64,000 bases of DNA from the NCBI GenBank assembly GCA_016200135.1, contig JACQFI010000067.1, positions 1-64,000 on the forward strand, given 5' to 3'. Source of the DNA: Planctomycetota bacterium (GTDB lineage: Bacteria > Planctomycetota > SZUA-567 > H5-PLA8). The notes under the pieces are model-generated. The model did not search any database, had not been told where the DNA came from, and worked only from the letters and a program-made list of their open reading frames with translations. Of the stretch, positions 34,860 to 42,410 are shown in pieces; within the stretch, counting starts at the first letter, position 1; every line of letters begins with the position of its first letter. The translations under genes were made by a program, and so were the position numbers.

Positions 34860-34938
34860 TTTCGATTTCCGATTTTGGATTTTCGATTGGCATGGCAACC
34901 CCAACCTAATCCAAAATCCGGAATCGCAAACCGAAAAT
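34858..34938. repeat. Inverted array of 7-bp words, 5+5
   Basis: The left arm holds five abutting heptamers from 34858: ATTTTCG, ATTTCCG, ATTTTGG, ATTTTCG, ATTGGCA. After an 11-bp centre the right arm (34904-34938) holds five on the other strand: ATTAGGT, ATTTTGG, ATTCCGG, GTTTGCG, ATTTTCG. The whole can form a long imperfect hairpin. It sits exactly where pyrH loses its 5' end and next to the tsf terminator. Confidence 0.7.
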
Positions 34939-34940
34939 AA

Positions 34941-34966
34941 AAAAGGCCGCCTTGCGGCGGCCTTTT
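34941..34966 (-). terminator. Strong rho-independent terminator after tsf
   Basis: Perfect 11-bp stem AAAAGGCCGCC / GGCGGCCTTTT with a 4-nt loop, followed on the minus strand by TTTTTT. It lies 10 bp after the tsf stop and would end rpsB-tsf transcription before pyrH. Confidence 0.9.
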
Positions 34967-34976
34967 AAGCGCGGGC

Positions 34977-35816
34977 CTATGCGCCCACTTTCATGTACAC
35001 GTATTTCTTAATCGCGATGCCGCCGCCTTGCTCTTTCAAGTGCTGCGTGACGGATTTGGCGTTCTCGCGGTAGTAGGGCTGGTCCACGAGGACGATCTGG
35101 CCGTAAAACTTGTCGAGCTGGCCCTGCGCGATCTTGGCCAGGATCTCGGGCGGCTTCTTGGAGTTCTTCGGGTCGTTCTTCAGGCGCTCCTGCGCGATCT
35201 CCATCTCCTTGTTCACCACGTCCTGCGGCACTTCCTCGCGCTTCAGGCACGTGGGCTTGGCGAAGACGACGTGCATCGAGAGGTCCTTGCCGATGCCCTG
35301 GGCCTTCTCGCCGGTCACGCCGGTCAGTTCGACCGCCGCGAACTGCTTGTAGTCCGAGTGCAGGTAGTAGCCGAACTCGCCTTCGACGCGCGCGACGCGC
35401 TTGACCGCGATGTTCTCGCCAATTTTACCCGCCAGTTCCTTCACCACCTCGGCGACCGAGCGCCCGCCGAGGTTCTGCTTGAGCAGTTCGTCGGCGCTGG
35501 CTGACTTGCTGGTCAGGGCCAGGTCCGCGAGCTGGTCGAGCAGTTTGCGATACTCGTCGTTCTTGGTGACGAAGTCCGTGTTGGCGGACAGTTCGACCGC
35601 GGCGAGCGCGTTGCCGCCGGTCTTGACGCCGATCATGCCTTCCTCGGCGGTCTTCTCGCCCACCTTGGCGCCGGCGGCGAGGTTCTTCGTGCGCAGCCAG
35701 GCGATCGCTTCTTCGATGTTCGCGCCGGTTTCCTTGAGCGCTTTCTGGCAATCGAGCAGGCGGGCGCCGGTGCGCTCGCGCAGGTTCTTGACCATCTCGG
35801 CAGTGACTTCGGCCAT
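34977..35816 (-). CDS. tsf: Elongation factor Ts
   Basis: A 279-residue nucleotide-exchange factor for EF-Tu. The UBA-like N-terminus carries the family signature RTGARLLDCQKALKETGA, followed by LRTKNLAAGAKV. The core contains ELSANTDFVTKNDEYRKL and the GENIAVKRVARV segment. AAAGGA lies 8 nt before the ATG at 35816, the conventional start. The same frame stays open to 35975 and encodes a zinc ribbon (separate entry), so a longer form is possible. It follows rpsB as in most bacteria. Confidence 0.95.
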   Translation of the reverse strand: MAEVTAEMVKNLRERTGARLLDCQKALKETGANIEEAIAWLRTKNLAAGAKVGEKTAEEGMIGVKTGGNALAAVELSANTDFVTKNDEYRKLLDQLADLALTSKSASADELLKQNLGGRSVAEVVKELAGKIGENIAVKRVARVEGEFGYYLHSDYKQFAAVELTGVTGEKAQGIGKDLSMHVVFAKPTCLKREEVPQDVVNKEMEIAQERLKNDPKNSKKPPEILAKIAQGQLDKFYGQIVLVDQPYYRENAKSVTQHLKEQGGGIAIKKYVYMKVGA

Positions 35817-35975
35817 CGTTCCCATCCTTTCGATTCTCATCGTCGTTTGGCAATGCGGGCACAGCAGCAGGCCCGCGAAGGTGCTTCTGGGCAAATCAAC
35901 CGCCCGGTTGCAGTAAGGGCATTGTACGCGATCCGGCTCGGATGGCGATGGCGACGCAATCGCGGCCGAGGCCAT
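35817..35975 (-). other. In-frame zinc-ribbon extension before tsf
   Basis: These 53 codons run without a stop from an ATG 6 bp after the rpsB stop straight into EF-Ts. They encode two CxxC pairs (C19/C22, C39/C42; CPYCNRAVDL and LLCPHCQTTM) with the same C-x2-C-x16-C-x2-C spacing as the ribbon at the start of the kinase at 5657. So it is a genuine coding module. It could be an N-terminal domain of EF-Ts, or the remains of a small zinc protein with tsf re-initiating at its own ribosome binding site. Confidence 0.6.
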
Positions 35976-35981
35976 AAACGA

Positions 35982-36785
<804 letters not shown>

Positions 36786-36852
36786 GTCCTTTCCGTGGCC
36801 CGCCCGAGAGGGGGCCTACGCTTGCGCACCGCCGGATCGATTCAGACAACAA

Positions 36853-36922
36853 GGTTTGTGGTTCGTGGTTCCGGGTTCGTGGTTTTGAAACTTCAAACTA
36901 CGAACCATGAACTATAAACCGT
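36853..36922. repeat. Inverted array of 7-bp words, 5+5, in the rpsB leader
   Basis: Ten heptamers abut with no gap. Five read forward: GGTTTGT, GGTTCGT, GGTTCCG, GGTTCGT, GGTTTTG. Then five are inverted: AAACTTC, AAACTAC, GAACCAT, GAACTAT, AAACCGT. It has the same 5+5 plan as the array at pyrH, but a different word (core GGTTY). It would form an imperfect hairpin in the rpsB leader RNA. A more degenerate stretch of the same words lies between groES and groEL (about 37695-37800). Confidence 0.7.
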
Positions 36923-37068
36923 GGTTTTAAACCTGCCGTCCGGGGCGTTGTGTGCACGGCCCCACTTCGATCCATCCGGCGAACCGCGCCTGTCCGTGGA
37001 TTCGAGCTCGCCTTAAAAAGGAGTGCTTTTCACCGACGCGAGCCCATCAAATCGGGAGAAGCTCACCG

Positions 37069-37097
37069 CTTATAGAGTAGGCTCAAGGCCGTGTCAA
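37069..37097 (-). promoter_or_regulatory. Sigma70-type promoter for rpsB-tsf
   Basis: On the minus strand TTGACA (37092-37097) and TATAAG (37069-37074) are separated by exactly 17 bp, 11 of 12 consensus bases. The distance to rpsB is about 284 nt. Confidence 0.75.
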
Positions 37098-37390
37098 CTC
37101 GCCTGGCAGCGGGTACCCGGCGAAGCGGCGCATGACTCCGAGGCGCTTGGACTCCAGACTCCCTGGTCTCCGAGACATACTGACGATCTATCACACGATG
37201 TGAGTTAGTCGGAATGACCTATGAAAGGCTTGGAACGAACGGTCAAAACAGTCTCGCCAACCCATAACCACCTATCAATAAACAAGATAAATGCCTGCGC
37301 ACGTGTGGCCTTTGGGTTGCTTACTACACACCACTGGTTTTGGGATCCGATTCACATTCAACCGAGACAAAGGGTGGAGGTAGCGGCTCT
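37098..37390 (+). other. Leader region of groES, no gene
   Basis: This 293-bp stretch between the rpsB promoter and groES is AT-richer than its surroundings and holds no credible gene. A short inverted repeat TCACA-CGA-TGTGA lies at 37191-37203. I found no CIRCE element (TTAGCACTC-N9-GAGTGCTAA), so the usual HrcA control of groESL is not supported. GGTGGAGG stands before the groES ATG. Confidence 0.5.
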
Positions 37391-37684
37391 ATGGCGAACA
37401 TTACGCCTCTGGGGGACAAGATTCTGGTCAAGCGGCTCGAGGCCGAAGAGAAGACGGCGGGCGGCATCGTCCTGCCGGACACGGCCAAGGAGAAGCCCAA
37501 GGAAGGCAAGGTCATCGCGCTGGGCAGCGGCAAGCTGCTCGACGACGGCAAGCGCGGGCACTTCCAGGTGAAGAAGGGCGACCGCATCCTGTTCGCGTCC
37601 TACGCGGGCACGGAAGTGAAGGTCGAGGGCGAGGAGTTCATCCTGATGCCCGAAGAGGATGTCCTGGCGGTCGTGAAGAGCTGA
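37391..37684 (+). CDS. groES: Co-chaperonin GroES
   Basis: A 97-residue cap of the GroEL folding chamber. The family pattern is complete: ITPLGDKILVKRLEAEEKT, then the mobile loop TAGGIVLPDTAKEKP, GKVIALGSGK, KKGDRILFASYAGTEV and EEDVLAVV at the end. The start ATG at 37391 follows a GGTGGAGG ribosome binding site; the frame is open upstream. It pairs with groEL 129 bp downstream. Confidence 0.97.
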   Translation: MANITPLGDKILVKRLEAEEKTAGGIVLPDTAKEKPKEGKVIALGSGKLLDDGKRGHFQVKKGDRILFASYAGTEVKVEGEEFILMPEEDVLAVVKS

Positions 37685-37813
37685 ACTACGGTTTAGCGCT
37701 CGAGGTTCGTGGTTCAGAGTTGAACCGCGGACCGGTGGCGCGGACGCGATCCGTGAACCACAAAGCCTTGAACAAAACTTCGCCGTTAGAACCATAAACC
37801 AAGGAGTTTAGCC

Positions 37814-39436
37814 ATGTCCGTCAAAAAGATTGCATTCGATCAGGAAGCGCGCGAAGGGCTGCGGATCGGCGTGAAGACCCTCGCCCGCGCGCTCCGCGTG
37901 ACGCTCGGGCCCCGCGGCCGCTGCGTGATCATCGAGAAGTCCTTCGGCTCGCCCACCGTCGCCAACGACGGCGTGACCGTGGCCAAGGAGATCGAGCTGG
38001 AAGACAAGTATGCCAACATGGGCGCGCAGCTCGTGAAGGAAGTCTCGAGCCGCACGAACGACCAGGTCGGCGACGGCACCACGACCAGCGCGATGCTGGC
38101 CGAAGCGATCTTCGAGGAAGGCTTGAAGAACGTCACCGCCGGCGCCTCGCCCACCGCGATCAAGCGCGGCATCGACAAGGCCGTCGAGGCCGTGACCAAG
38201 CACCTGACCAAGATGGCCAAGCCCTGCACGGGCAAGAAAGAGATCACGCAGGTCGCCAGCATCGCCGCGAACAACGACGACGAGATCGGCGGCAAGATCG
38301 CCGAGGCGATGGAGAAGGTCGGCAAGGACGGCTGCATCACGGTCGAGGAAGGCAAGGGCCTGAAGACGGAGCTGGACCTCGTCGAAGGCATGTCGTTCGA
38401 CCGCGGCTACCTCTCGCCGCACTTCGTCACCAATCCCGCCGAGATGAAGTGCGTGCTCGATAACGCCTACATCTTCATTTACGAGAAGAAGCTCAGCAGC
38501 GTGAAGGACATCGTCCCGCTGCTCGAGAAGATCGCGCAGAGCGGCAAGCCGCTGGTGATCATCGCCGAGGAAGTGGAAGGCGAGGCGCTCGCGACGCTGG
38601 TCGTCAACAAGCTGCGCGGCACGCTCCAGTGCGCCGCGGTGAAGGCGCCGGGCTACGGCGACCGCCGCAAGGCCATGCTGCAGGACATCGCGGTGCTGAC
38701 CGGCGGCAAGGCGATCACCGAAGACCTCGGCATCGGACTCGACGCGGTGAAGATCGAGGACTTGGGCCGCGCCAAGCGCCTGGAGATCGACAAGGAGAAC
38801 ACGACGCTGATCGAAGGCGCCGGGGACTCCCGCGATATCCAGGGCCGCATCGCCCAGATCAAGAAGGAGATCGAGGGCACCACGAGCGACTACGACAAGG
38901 AAAAGCTCCAGGAACGCCTGGCCAAACTGGCGGGCGGCGTGGCCGTGATCAAGGTCGGCGCGGCCACCGAGACCGAGATGAAGGAACGCAAGATGCGCGT
39001 CGAAGACGCGCTGCATGCCGCGCGCGCGGCCCGCGAGGAAGGCATTCTCGCCGGCGGCGGCGTCGGGCTGATCCGCGCGGCGGAAGCGCTCGAAGGCCTG
39101 AAGCTGAAGGGCGACGAGCAGATCGGCAAGGAGATCGTCCTGCGGGCGCTGGAAGCCCCCGCGCGGCAGATCGCCGAGAACGCCGGCCACGAGGGCGCGA
39201 TCGTCGTCCAGAAGATCCGCGAGTCCAAGGACGCGAACTTCGGGTTCAATGCGCTGAGCGAAGAGTACGGCAACATGGTCGAGATGGGCGTTTTCGATCC
39301 GGTGAAGGTGACCAAGGCGGCGCTGACCAACGCGGCGTCCGTCGCGGGCCTGCTGCTCACCACCGACGCGGCCATCTGCGAGATGCCCAAGAAGGAAAAG
39401 GCGTCCGCCGGGCACGACCACGGCCACGACGACTAA
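37814..39436 (+). CDS. groEL: Chaperonin GroEL
   Basis: A 540-residue chaperonin with the ATP site [12 protein letters not shown] and [12 protein letters not shown], the apical-domain segments [15 protein letters not shown] and [14 protein letters not shown], and the C-terminal AAGG-type region [15 protein letters not shown]. The tail ends in GHDHGHDD rather than the common Gly-Gly-Met repeats, as seen in some other bacterial GroELs. A degenerate patch of GGTTC-type words lies between groES and groEL. A terminator follows. Confidence 0.97.
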   Translation: MSVKKIAFDQEAREGLRIGVKTLARALRVTLGPRGRCVIIEKSFGSPTVANDGVTVAKEIELEDKYANMGAQLVKEVSSRTNDQVGDGTTTSAMLAEAIFEEGLKNVTAGASPTAIKRGIDKAVEAVTKHLTKMAKPCTGKKEITQVASIAANNDDEIGGKIAEAMEKVGKDGCITVEEGKGLKTELDLVEGMSFDRGYLSPHFVTNPAEMKCVLDNAYIFIYEKKLSSVKDIVPLLEKIAQSGKPLVIIAEEVEGEALATLVVNKLRGTLQCAAVKAPGYGDRRKAMLQDIAVLTGGKAITEDLGIGLDAVKIEDLGRAKRLEIDKENTTLIEGAGDSRDIQGRIAQIKKEIEGTTSDYDKEKLQERLAKLAGGVAVIKVGAATETEMKERKMRVEDALHAARAAREEGILAGGGVGLIRAAEALEGLKLKGDEQIGKEIVLRALEAPARQIAENAGHEGAIVVQKIRESKDANFGFNALSEEYGNMVEMGVFDPVKVTKAALTNAASVAGLLLTTDAAICEMPKKEKASAGHDHGHDD

Positions 39437-39473
39437 GCCGTACATCGGCGGATAGACCCGCAGACGTGATAAA

Positions 39474-39515
39474 CGGGCCGCGCGTTCCGAAAGGACGCGC
39501 GGCCCGGTTGTTTTT
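39474..39515 (+). terminator. Rho-independent terminator after groEL
   Basis: A long stem, CGGGCCGCGCGTTCC against GGACGCGCGGCCCG (one bulged T), with a GAAA-type loop, followed by GGTTGTTTTT. Confidence 0.85.
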
Positions 39516-39542
39516 CCGGACGGTTCGCGATAAGCCCACCGT

Positions 39543-40067
39543 ATGCTCTACGTCATCGACGCCTTCAACCTGGTCCATAAGAACGACGCGCTGTACCAGG
39601 CGCTGGATGGCCGCGGCTTTCCAGCCGTCAAGGACGCGCTTGTGCGTATGCTGGCCCGCTTCGCGGAACTGGAAGGCGCGGGCGTGGTCGCGGTCTTCGA
39701 CGGCTCCGAAAAGGGCGCGCACCGGCCGCGGCGCGAACGCGGGAGCGGCTTTATCGGGGCAAGCAAAGTAGAACTGATCTTTGCGGAGCCTGGCCTTGGC
39801 GCGGACCGAACCATCATCGACCTGGTCTCGGCCGCGAAACGGCCGGGCGAGATTACCGTGGTGAGCGATGATAAGTTCGTGGCGAACGAATCGAAACGCG
39901 CGGGCGCGCACTCCCTTGGCTGCCGGGCATTCCTTAAGAAGCTGAACATGGGCGAACGCCGCGCCGCCGATCCGCTGCAGGGCGAAGATCCGCGTAAGTA
40001 CCGGGGGCTGACCGAACGCGAGGTAGGGGAGTGGATGGATTATTTCGGCTTCAAAGACAACGAGTAG
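39543..40067 (+). CDS. YacP-like NYN domain protein (putative RNase)
   Basis: A 174-residue PIN-like protein of the NYN group. MLYVIDAFNLVHKND gives the first acidic residue, VVAVFDGSE the second, and TVVSDDKFVANESKRAGA the acidic cluster at the end of the fold. The C-terminal helix ends in a GLTEREVGEWMDYF motif. Related YacP/Rae1 proteins cleave mRNA in the ribosome context; activity here is inferred from the fold. Separated from groEL by the terminator. Confidence 0.8.
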   Translation: MLYVIDAFNLVHKNDALYQALDGRGFPAVKDALVRMLARFAELEGAGVVAVFDGSEKGAHRPRRERGSGFIGASKVELIFAEPGLGADRTIIDLVSAAKRPGEITVVSDDKFVANESKRAGAHSLGCRAFLKKLNMGERRAADPLQGEDPRKYRGLTEREVGEWMDYFGFKDNE

Positions 40068-40137
40068 TGGTTGCTTTGCCTGTTTCTCCAACACCTAAAG
40101 CCGGTTCCCCGACCCCTTTCGCATATATCATTTCATG

Positions 40138-40151
40138 CAAGATATTTCTTG
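40138..40151. promoter_or_regulatory. Candidate operator of the XRE/cupin regulator
   Basis: CAAGA-TATT-TCTTG, 5-bp arms with a 4-bp centre, 32 bp before the regulator's ATG in an AT-rich stretch. The words GCAAG-TA recur just after it. An autoregulatory site is plausible but unproven. Confidence 0.35.
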
Positions 40152-40182
40152 ATATGCAAGTACCTCACGCTAACCTTTTGGC

Positions 40183-40776
40183 ATGGATGAAGCGATTGTC
40201 GCCAAGCGCATCAAGGCCCTGAGACTGGATCGGGCCATGACCTTGCGTGATGTGGCGACCGCAACGGGCCTGACCGAGGGCCTGATCTCGAAGATCGAGA
40301 ACCACCGCGTCTCGCCGCCCATCGCTACGCTTTCAAAGATCGCCACGGCGCTGGGGGTCAAGCTGGGGTACTTCTTCCGCGAAGACGAGACGTATGTCGG
40401 GTATGCCGTCAAGCGGGCCGATGAGGCGAAAAAGCAGATGCGCCGGAGCCGCCGCACGGGCTACGACTACAGCCTGCTCGCATCCGGAAAACCCAGTCGC
40501 AGGTTGGAACCGTTCCTCGTCCGCCTGCGTCCCGGCGCGCGGCAGAAGCGGCACCTGTTGCACAGCGGGGATGAATTCGTGTACGTGATGAACGGCGCGC
40601 TCTCGTTCCAGTGGGGCCGCGAGGTTTTTCTGCTGAAGGAAGGCGACAGCATCACCTACGACGCCGGCGTGCCGCACCTGAGCAGCAACCCGGACAGGCG
40701 CCGCGAAACGTTGTTCCTTGCCGTCACGGCCGAAGAAAGCGCGGGGCAGCGGCTGGGCATCGACGCGCTGCTCTAA
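40183..40776 (+). CDS. XRE-family regulator with C-terminal cupin domain
   Basis: A 197-residue regulator. Residues about 8-62 are a lambda-repressor-type helix-turn-helix (MTLRDVATATGLTEGLISKI and LSKIATALGVKLGYFF). Residues about 110-190 form a cupin sensor (HLLHSGDEFVYVMNGAL, EGDSITYDAGVPHLSSN). Proteins of this design respond to a small ligand and control an adjacent catabolic gene. The next gene, a corrinoid-type methyltransferase, starts 62 bp downstream behind an inverted repeat, so it is the likely target. Confidence 0.88.
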   Translation: MDEAIVAKRIKALRLDRAMTLRDVATATGLTEGLISKIENHRVSPPIATLSKIATALGVKLGYFFREDETYVGYAVKRADEAKKQMRRSRRTGYDYSLLASGKPSRRLEPFLVRLRPGARQKRHLLHSGDEFVYVMNGALSFQWGREVFLLKEGDSITYDAGVPHLSSNPDRRRETLFLAVTAEESAGQRLGIDALL

Positions 40777-40790
40777 TTTTTTTTGACCCG

Positions 40791-40818
40791 ATACTTGAGT
40801 ATTGAGAAAGGTATTGAG
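40791..40818 (+). promoter_or_regulatory. Repeats before the methyltransferase gene
   Basis: ATACT-TG-AGTAT (40791-40802) is a perfect 5-bp inverted repeat, overlapped by a direct repeat GTATTGAG (40799 and 40811). It sits between the XRE/cupin gene and the methyltransferase start, a natural place for a regulator site. Confidence 0.35.
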
Positions 40819-40838
40819 GATTAAGAAAGGAGCCGTCC

Positions 40839-41894
40839 ATGTTCGCCGAACTCACCGCCGTCGCCGAGGCTGCCACCCCCGTCAAGGAGATGACGCCGCG
40901 CGAGCGGGTGCTGGCCGCGCTGGCCCGCAAGCCGGTGGACCGCCGGCCGACTTGTAATCCCACCAGCATCATTAACGTGGAGATGATGGACCTCTCCGGC
41001 GCCGGGTTCCCGGAAGCGCACCGCGACGCGGAGCTGATGGCGCGCCTGGCCGCGACCGGGCACACGGAACTCGGCTTCGATACCGTCATGCCGGTCTTCT
41101 CGATCATCAACGAGTCGAGCGCGATCGGCTGCGAGATCCAGTGGAACGAGCGCGACAACTGGGCCACGGTACGCGGCAACCTCTGCGAGACCGCCGAGGA
41201 CATCCGCATCCCCGACAACTTCCTCAGCCATCCCGACTGCAAGTCGGTTACCGGCGCCCTCACGCTGTTGCGCAAACGCTACCCCGATGTCGCGGCGATC
41301 GGCAAAACGATGGGTCCGTGGTCGATGGGCTACCACCTCTTCGGCACGGAGAATTTCCTGCTGCGCAGCGTGGATAACGAGGACGAGGTGAAGCGTATTC
41401 TTGAGGCGCTGAAAGAGGTCACGGTGACGTGGGCGCTGGCGCAGGTCGAGGCGGGCGCGGACGCGCTCACCCTGCCCGACCACGCGACCGGCGACCTAGT
41501 GAACGCGGAATACTACGAGCGCTTCCTCTTCGACATTCACTGCGAAATGGCCGAGCGCATCCCGTGCCCGGTGATCCTGCATATCTGCGGCGCGACCGTG
41601 GACCGCATGGACCTGATCGCGAAGACGGGCTTCGCCGCCTTCCACTTCGATTCCAAGAACAACGCGGCGGAAGCGGTGAAGGTCATGAACGGCCGCTGCG
41701 CGCTGGTGGGCAACGTCAACAACCCGGTCACGCTGTACCGCGGAACGACGGAGATGGTGCGCGAGGAAGTCCGCAAAGCGTGCGAGGCCGGCGTGAACCT
41801 GATAGGCGCGGAGTGCGCGGTGCCGCTGCTGGCGAAGACGGCGCTGCTTAAGGAGATCTCAAAGGCGACGCGTGAATTCGGGCAAGTTCGCTAA
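40839..41894 (+). CDS. Uroporphyrinogen decarboxylase/MtaA-CmuA family methyltransferase
   Basis: The 351-residue TIM-barrel protein resembles the methylcobamide:thiol methyltransferases MtaA and CmuA. Diagnostic are MGPWSMGYHLFGTENFLL, and the zinc ligands H248 and C250 (LHICGAT) with C326 (GAECAVPL), the H-x-C-xn-C set that activates a thiol acceptor. True heme decarboxylases lack these ligands. The natural substrate is unknown; no corrinoid protein or MtaB-type partner is in the window. AAGGAG precedes the ATG, and two hairpins follow the stop. Confidence 0.8.
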   Translation: MFAELTAVAEAATPVKEMTPRERVLAALARKPVDRRPTCNPTSIINVEMMDLSGAGFPEAHRDAELMARLAATGHTELGFDTVMPVFSIINESSAIGCEIQWNERDNWATVRGNLCETAEDIRIPDNFLSHPDCKSVTGALTLLRKRYPDVAAIGKTMGPWSMGYHLFGTENFLLRSVDNEDEVKRILEALKEVTVTWALAQVEAGADALTLPDHATGDLVNAEYYERFLFDIHCEMAERIPCPVILHICGATVDRMDLIAKTGFAAFHFDSKNNAAEAVKVMNGRCALVGNVNNPVTLYRGTTEMVREEVRKACEAGVNLIGAECAVPLLAKTALLKEISKATREFGQVR

Positions 41895-41922
41895 AGCCTG
41901 GGTTCATGCCCCGGCAGAGACA

Positions 41923-41961
41923 TGCAAAAAAAATCAGGCGGCGCTGAGCGCCGCCTGATTT
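41923..41961. terminator. Bidirectional terminator
   Basis: A perfect 14-bp stem, AAATCAGGCGGCGC / GCGCCGCCTGATTT (41931-41944 and 41948-41961), with an A run on its left. On the minus strand this gives a classic terminator with a tail of about nine T for the micro-ORF; on the plus strand it also closes the methyltransferase gene. Confidence 0.85.
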
Positions 41962-41965
41962 GGCC

Positions 41966-41986
41966 AAAACGAGCAACGCTCGTTTT
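41966..41986. terminator. Second hairpin, terminator-like
   Basis: AAAACGAGC / GCTCGTTTT, perfect 9-bp stem with an AAC loop and T-rich end. It lies between the micro-ORF stop and the first terminator, so it could be a back-up terminator for either strand. Confidence 0.65.
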
Positions 41987-41998
41987 TGCAATGCGCCG

Positions 41999-42055
41999 CT
42001 AGCGCTTGCTCTTTTTCTTGCCCTTCTTCTTAGCGGCCTTCTTCTTCTTAGCCAT
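41999..42055 (-). CDS. 18-residue lysine-rich micropeptide
   Basis: An ATG with a strong ribosome binding site (AGAAAGGAGAGG, about 7 nt away) starts the peptide MAKKKKAAKKKGKKKSKR, then TAG. It has 12 Lys/Arg in 18 residues and resembles the basic tails of histone-H1-like or ribosomal proteins. Two hairpins, one with a long T tract, follow on the same strand, so this looks like a complete small transcription unit. It was too short for normal gene calling. Nucleic-acid binding is a guess from charge. Confidence 0.6.
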   Translation of the reverse strand: MAKKKKAAKKKGKKKSKR

Positions 42056-42410
42056 GTACCCCTCTCCTTTCTAGGACGCACTCGCGTGAGACCGTGGCGC
42101 CCCGCAATTGAGCCGGGATTCAAGCGCGATGGCACGCTCGAACAAGTCCTTCCCGGCATTGATAAATTTTTGTTGTGAACCTTTTTGTTTAGTGACGATT
42201 CGCCCAGTCTCGGACCAAGGCGGTGTGGATTGGAAACTATTGAGATGCAAAAACGATCCTTTCAATAACCAAGAACGCAATATCTTCGCGACCATCGAAT
42301 TCGACCGCGTTCGAATAATAGCACAACTCTCGCCAAGACCTCATTTAAAAACTTTTCCAATTTTATTACATGGGACGTGGCTTTGAATCAAGCGTGCGAG
42401 CGCTGCTGCG
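42056..42410. other. AT-rich intergenic stretch upstream of the micropeptide
   Basis: This 355-bp gap is clearly AT-richer than its neighbours. It presumably holds the promoter of the minus-strand micro-ORF, but I cannot pick a convincing -35/-10 pair. An open frame of 74 codons on the minus strand (42071-42295) has no visible ribosome binding site or family features; I do not count it as a gene. Confidence 0.5.

Noticed and set aside
37098-37390. CIRCE/HrcA operator before groES
   Set aside because: No match to the 9-bp inverted repeat could be found by eye.
37808-39445. Open frame of 545 codons antisense to groEL
   Set aside because: It mirrors the GC-rich codon use of groEL, has low-complexity Val/Ala/Asp/Arg composition and no family features; groEL is certain on the other strand.
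42071-42295. 74-codon minus-strand frame upstream of the micropeptide
   Set aside because: No ribosome binding site, composition changes along its length and no recognisable family.
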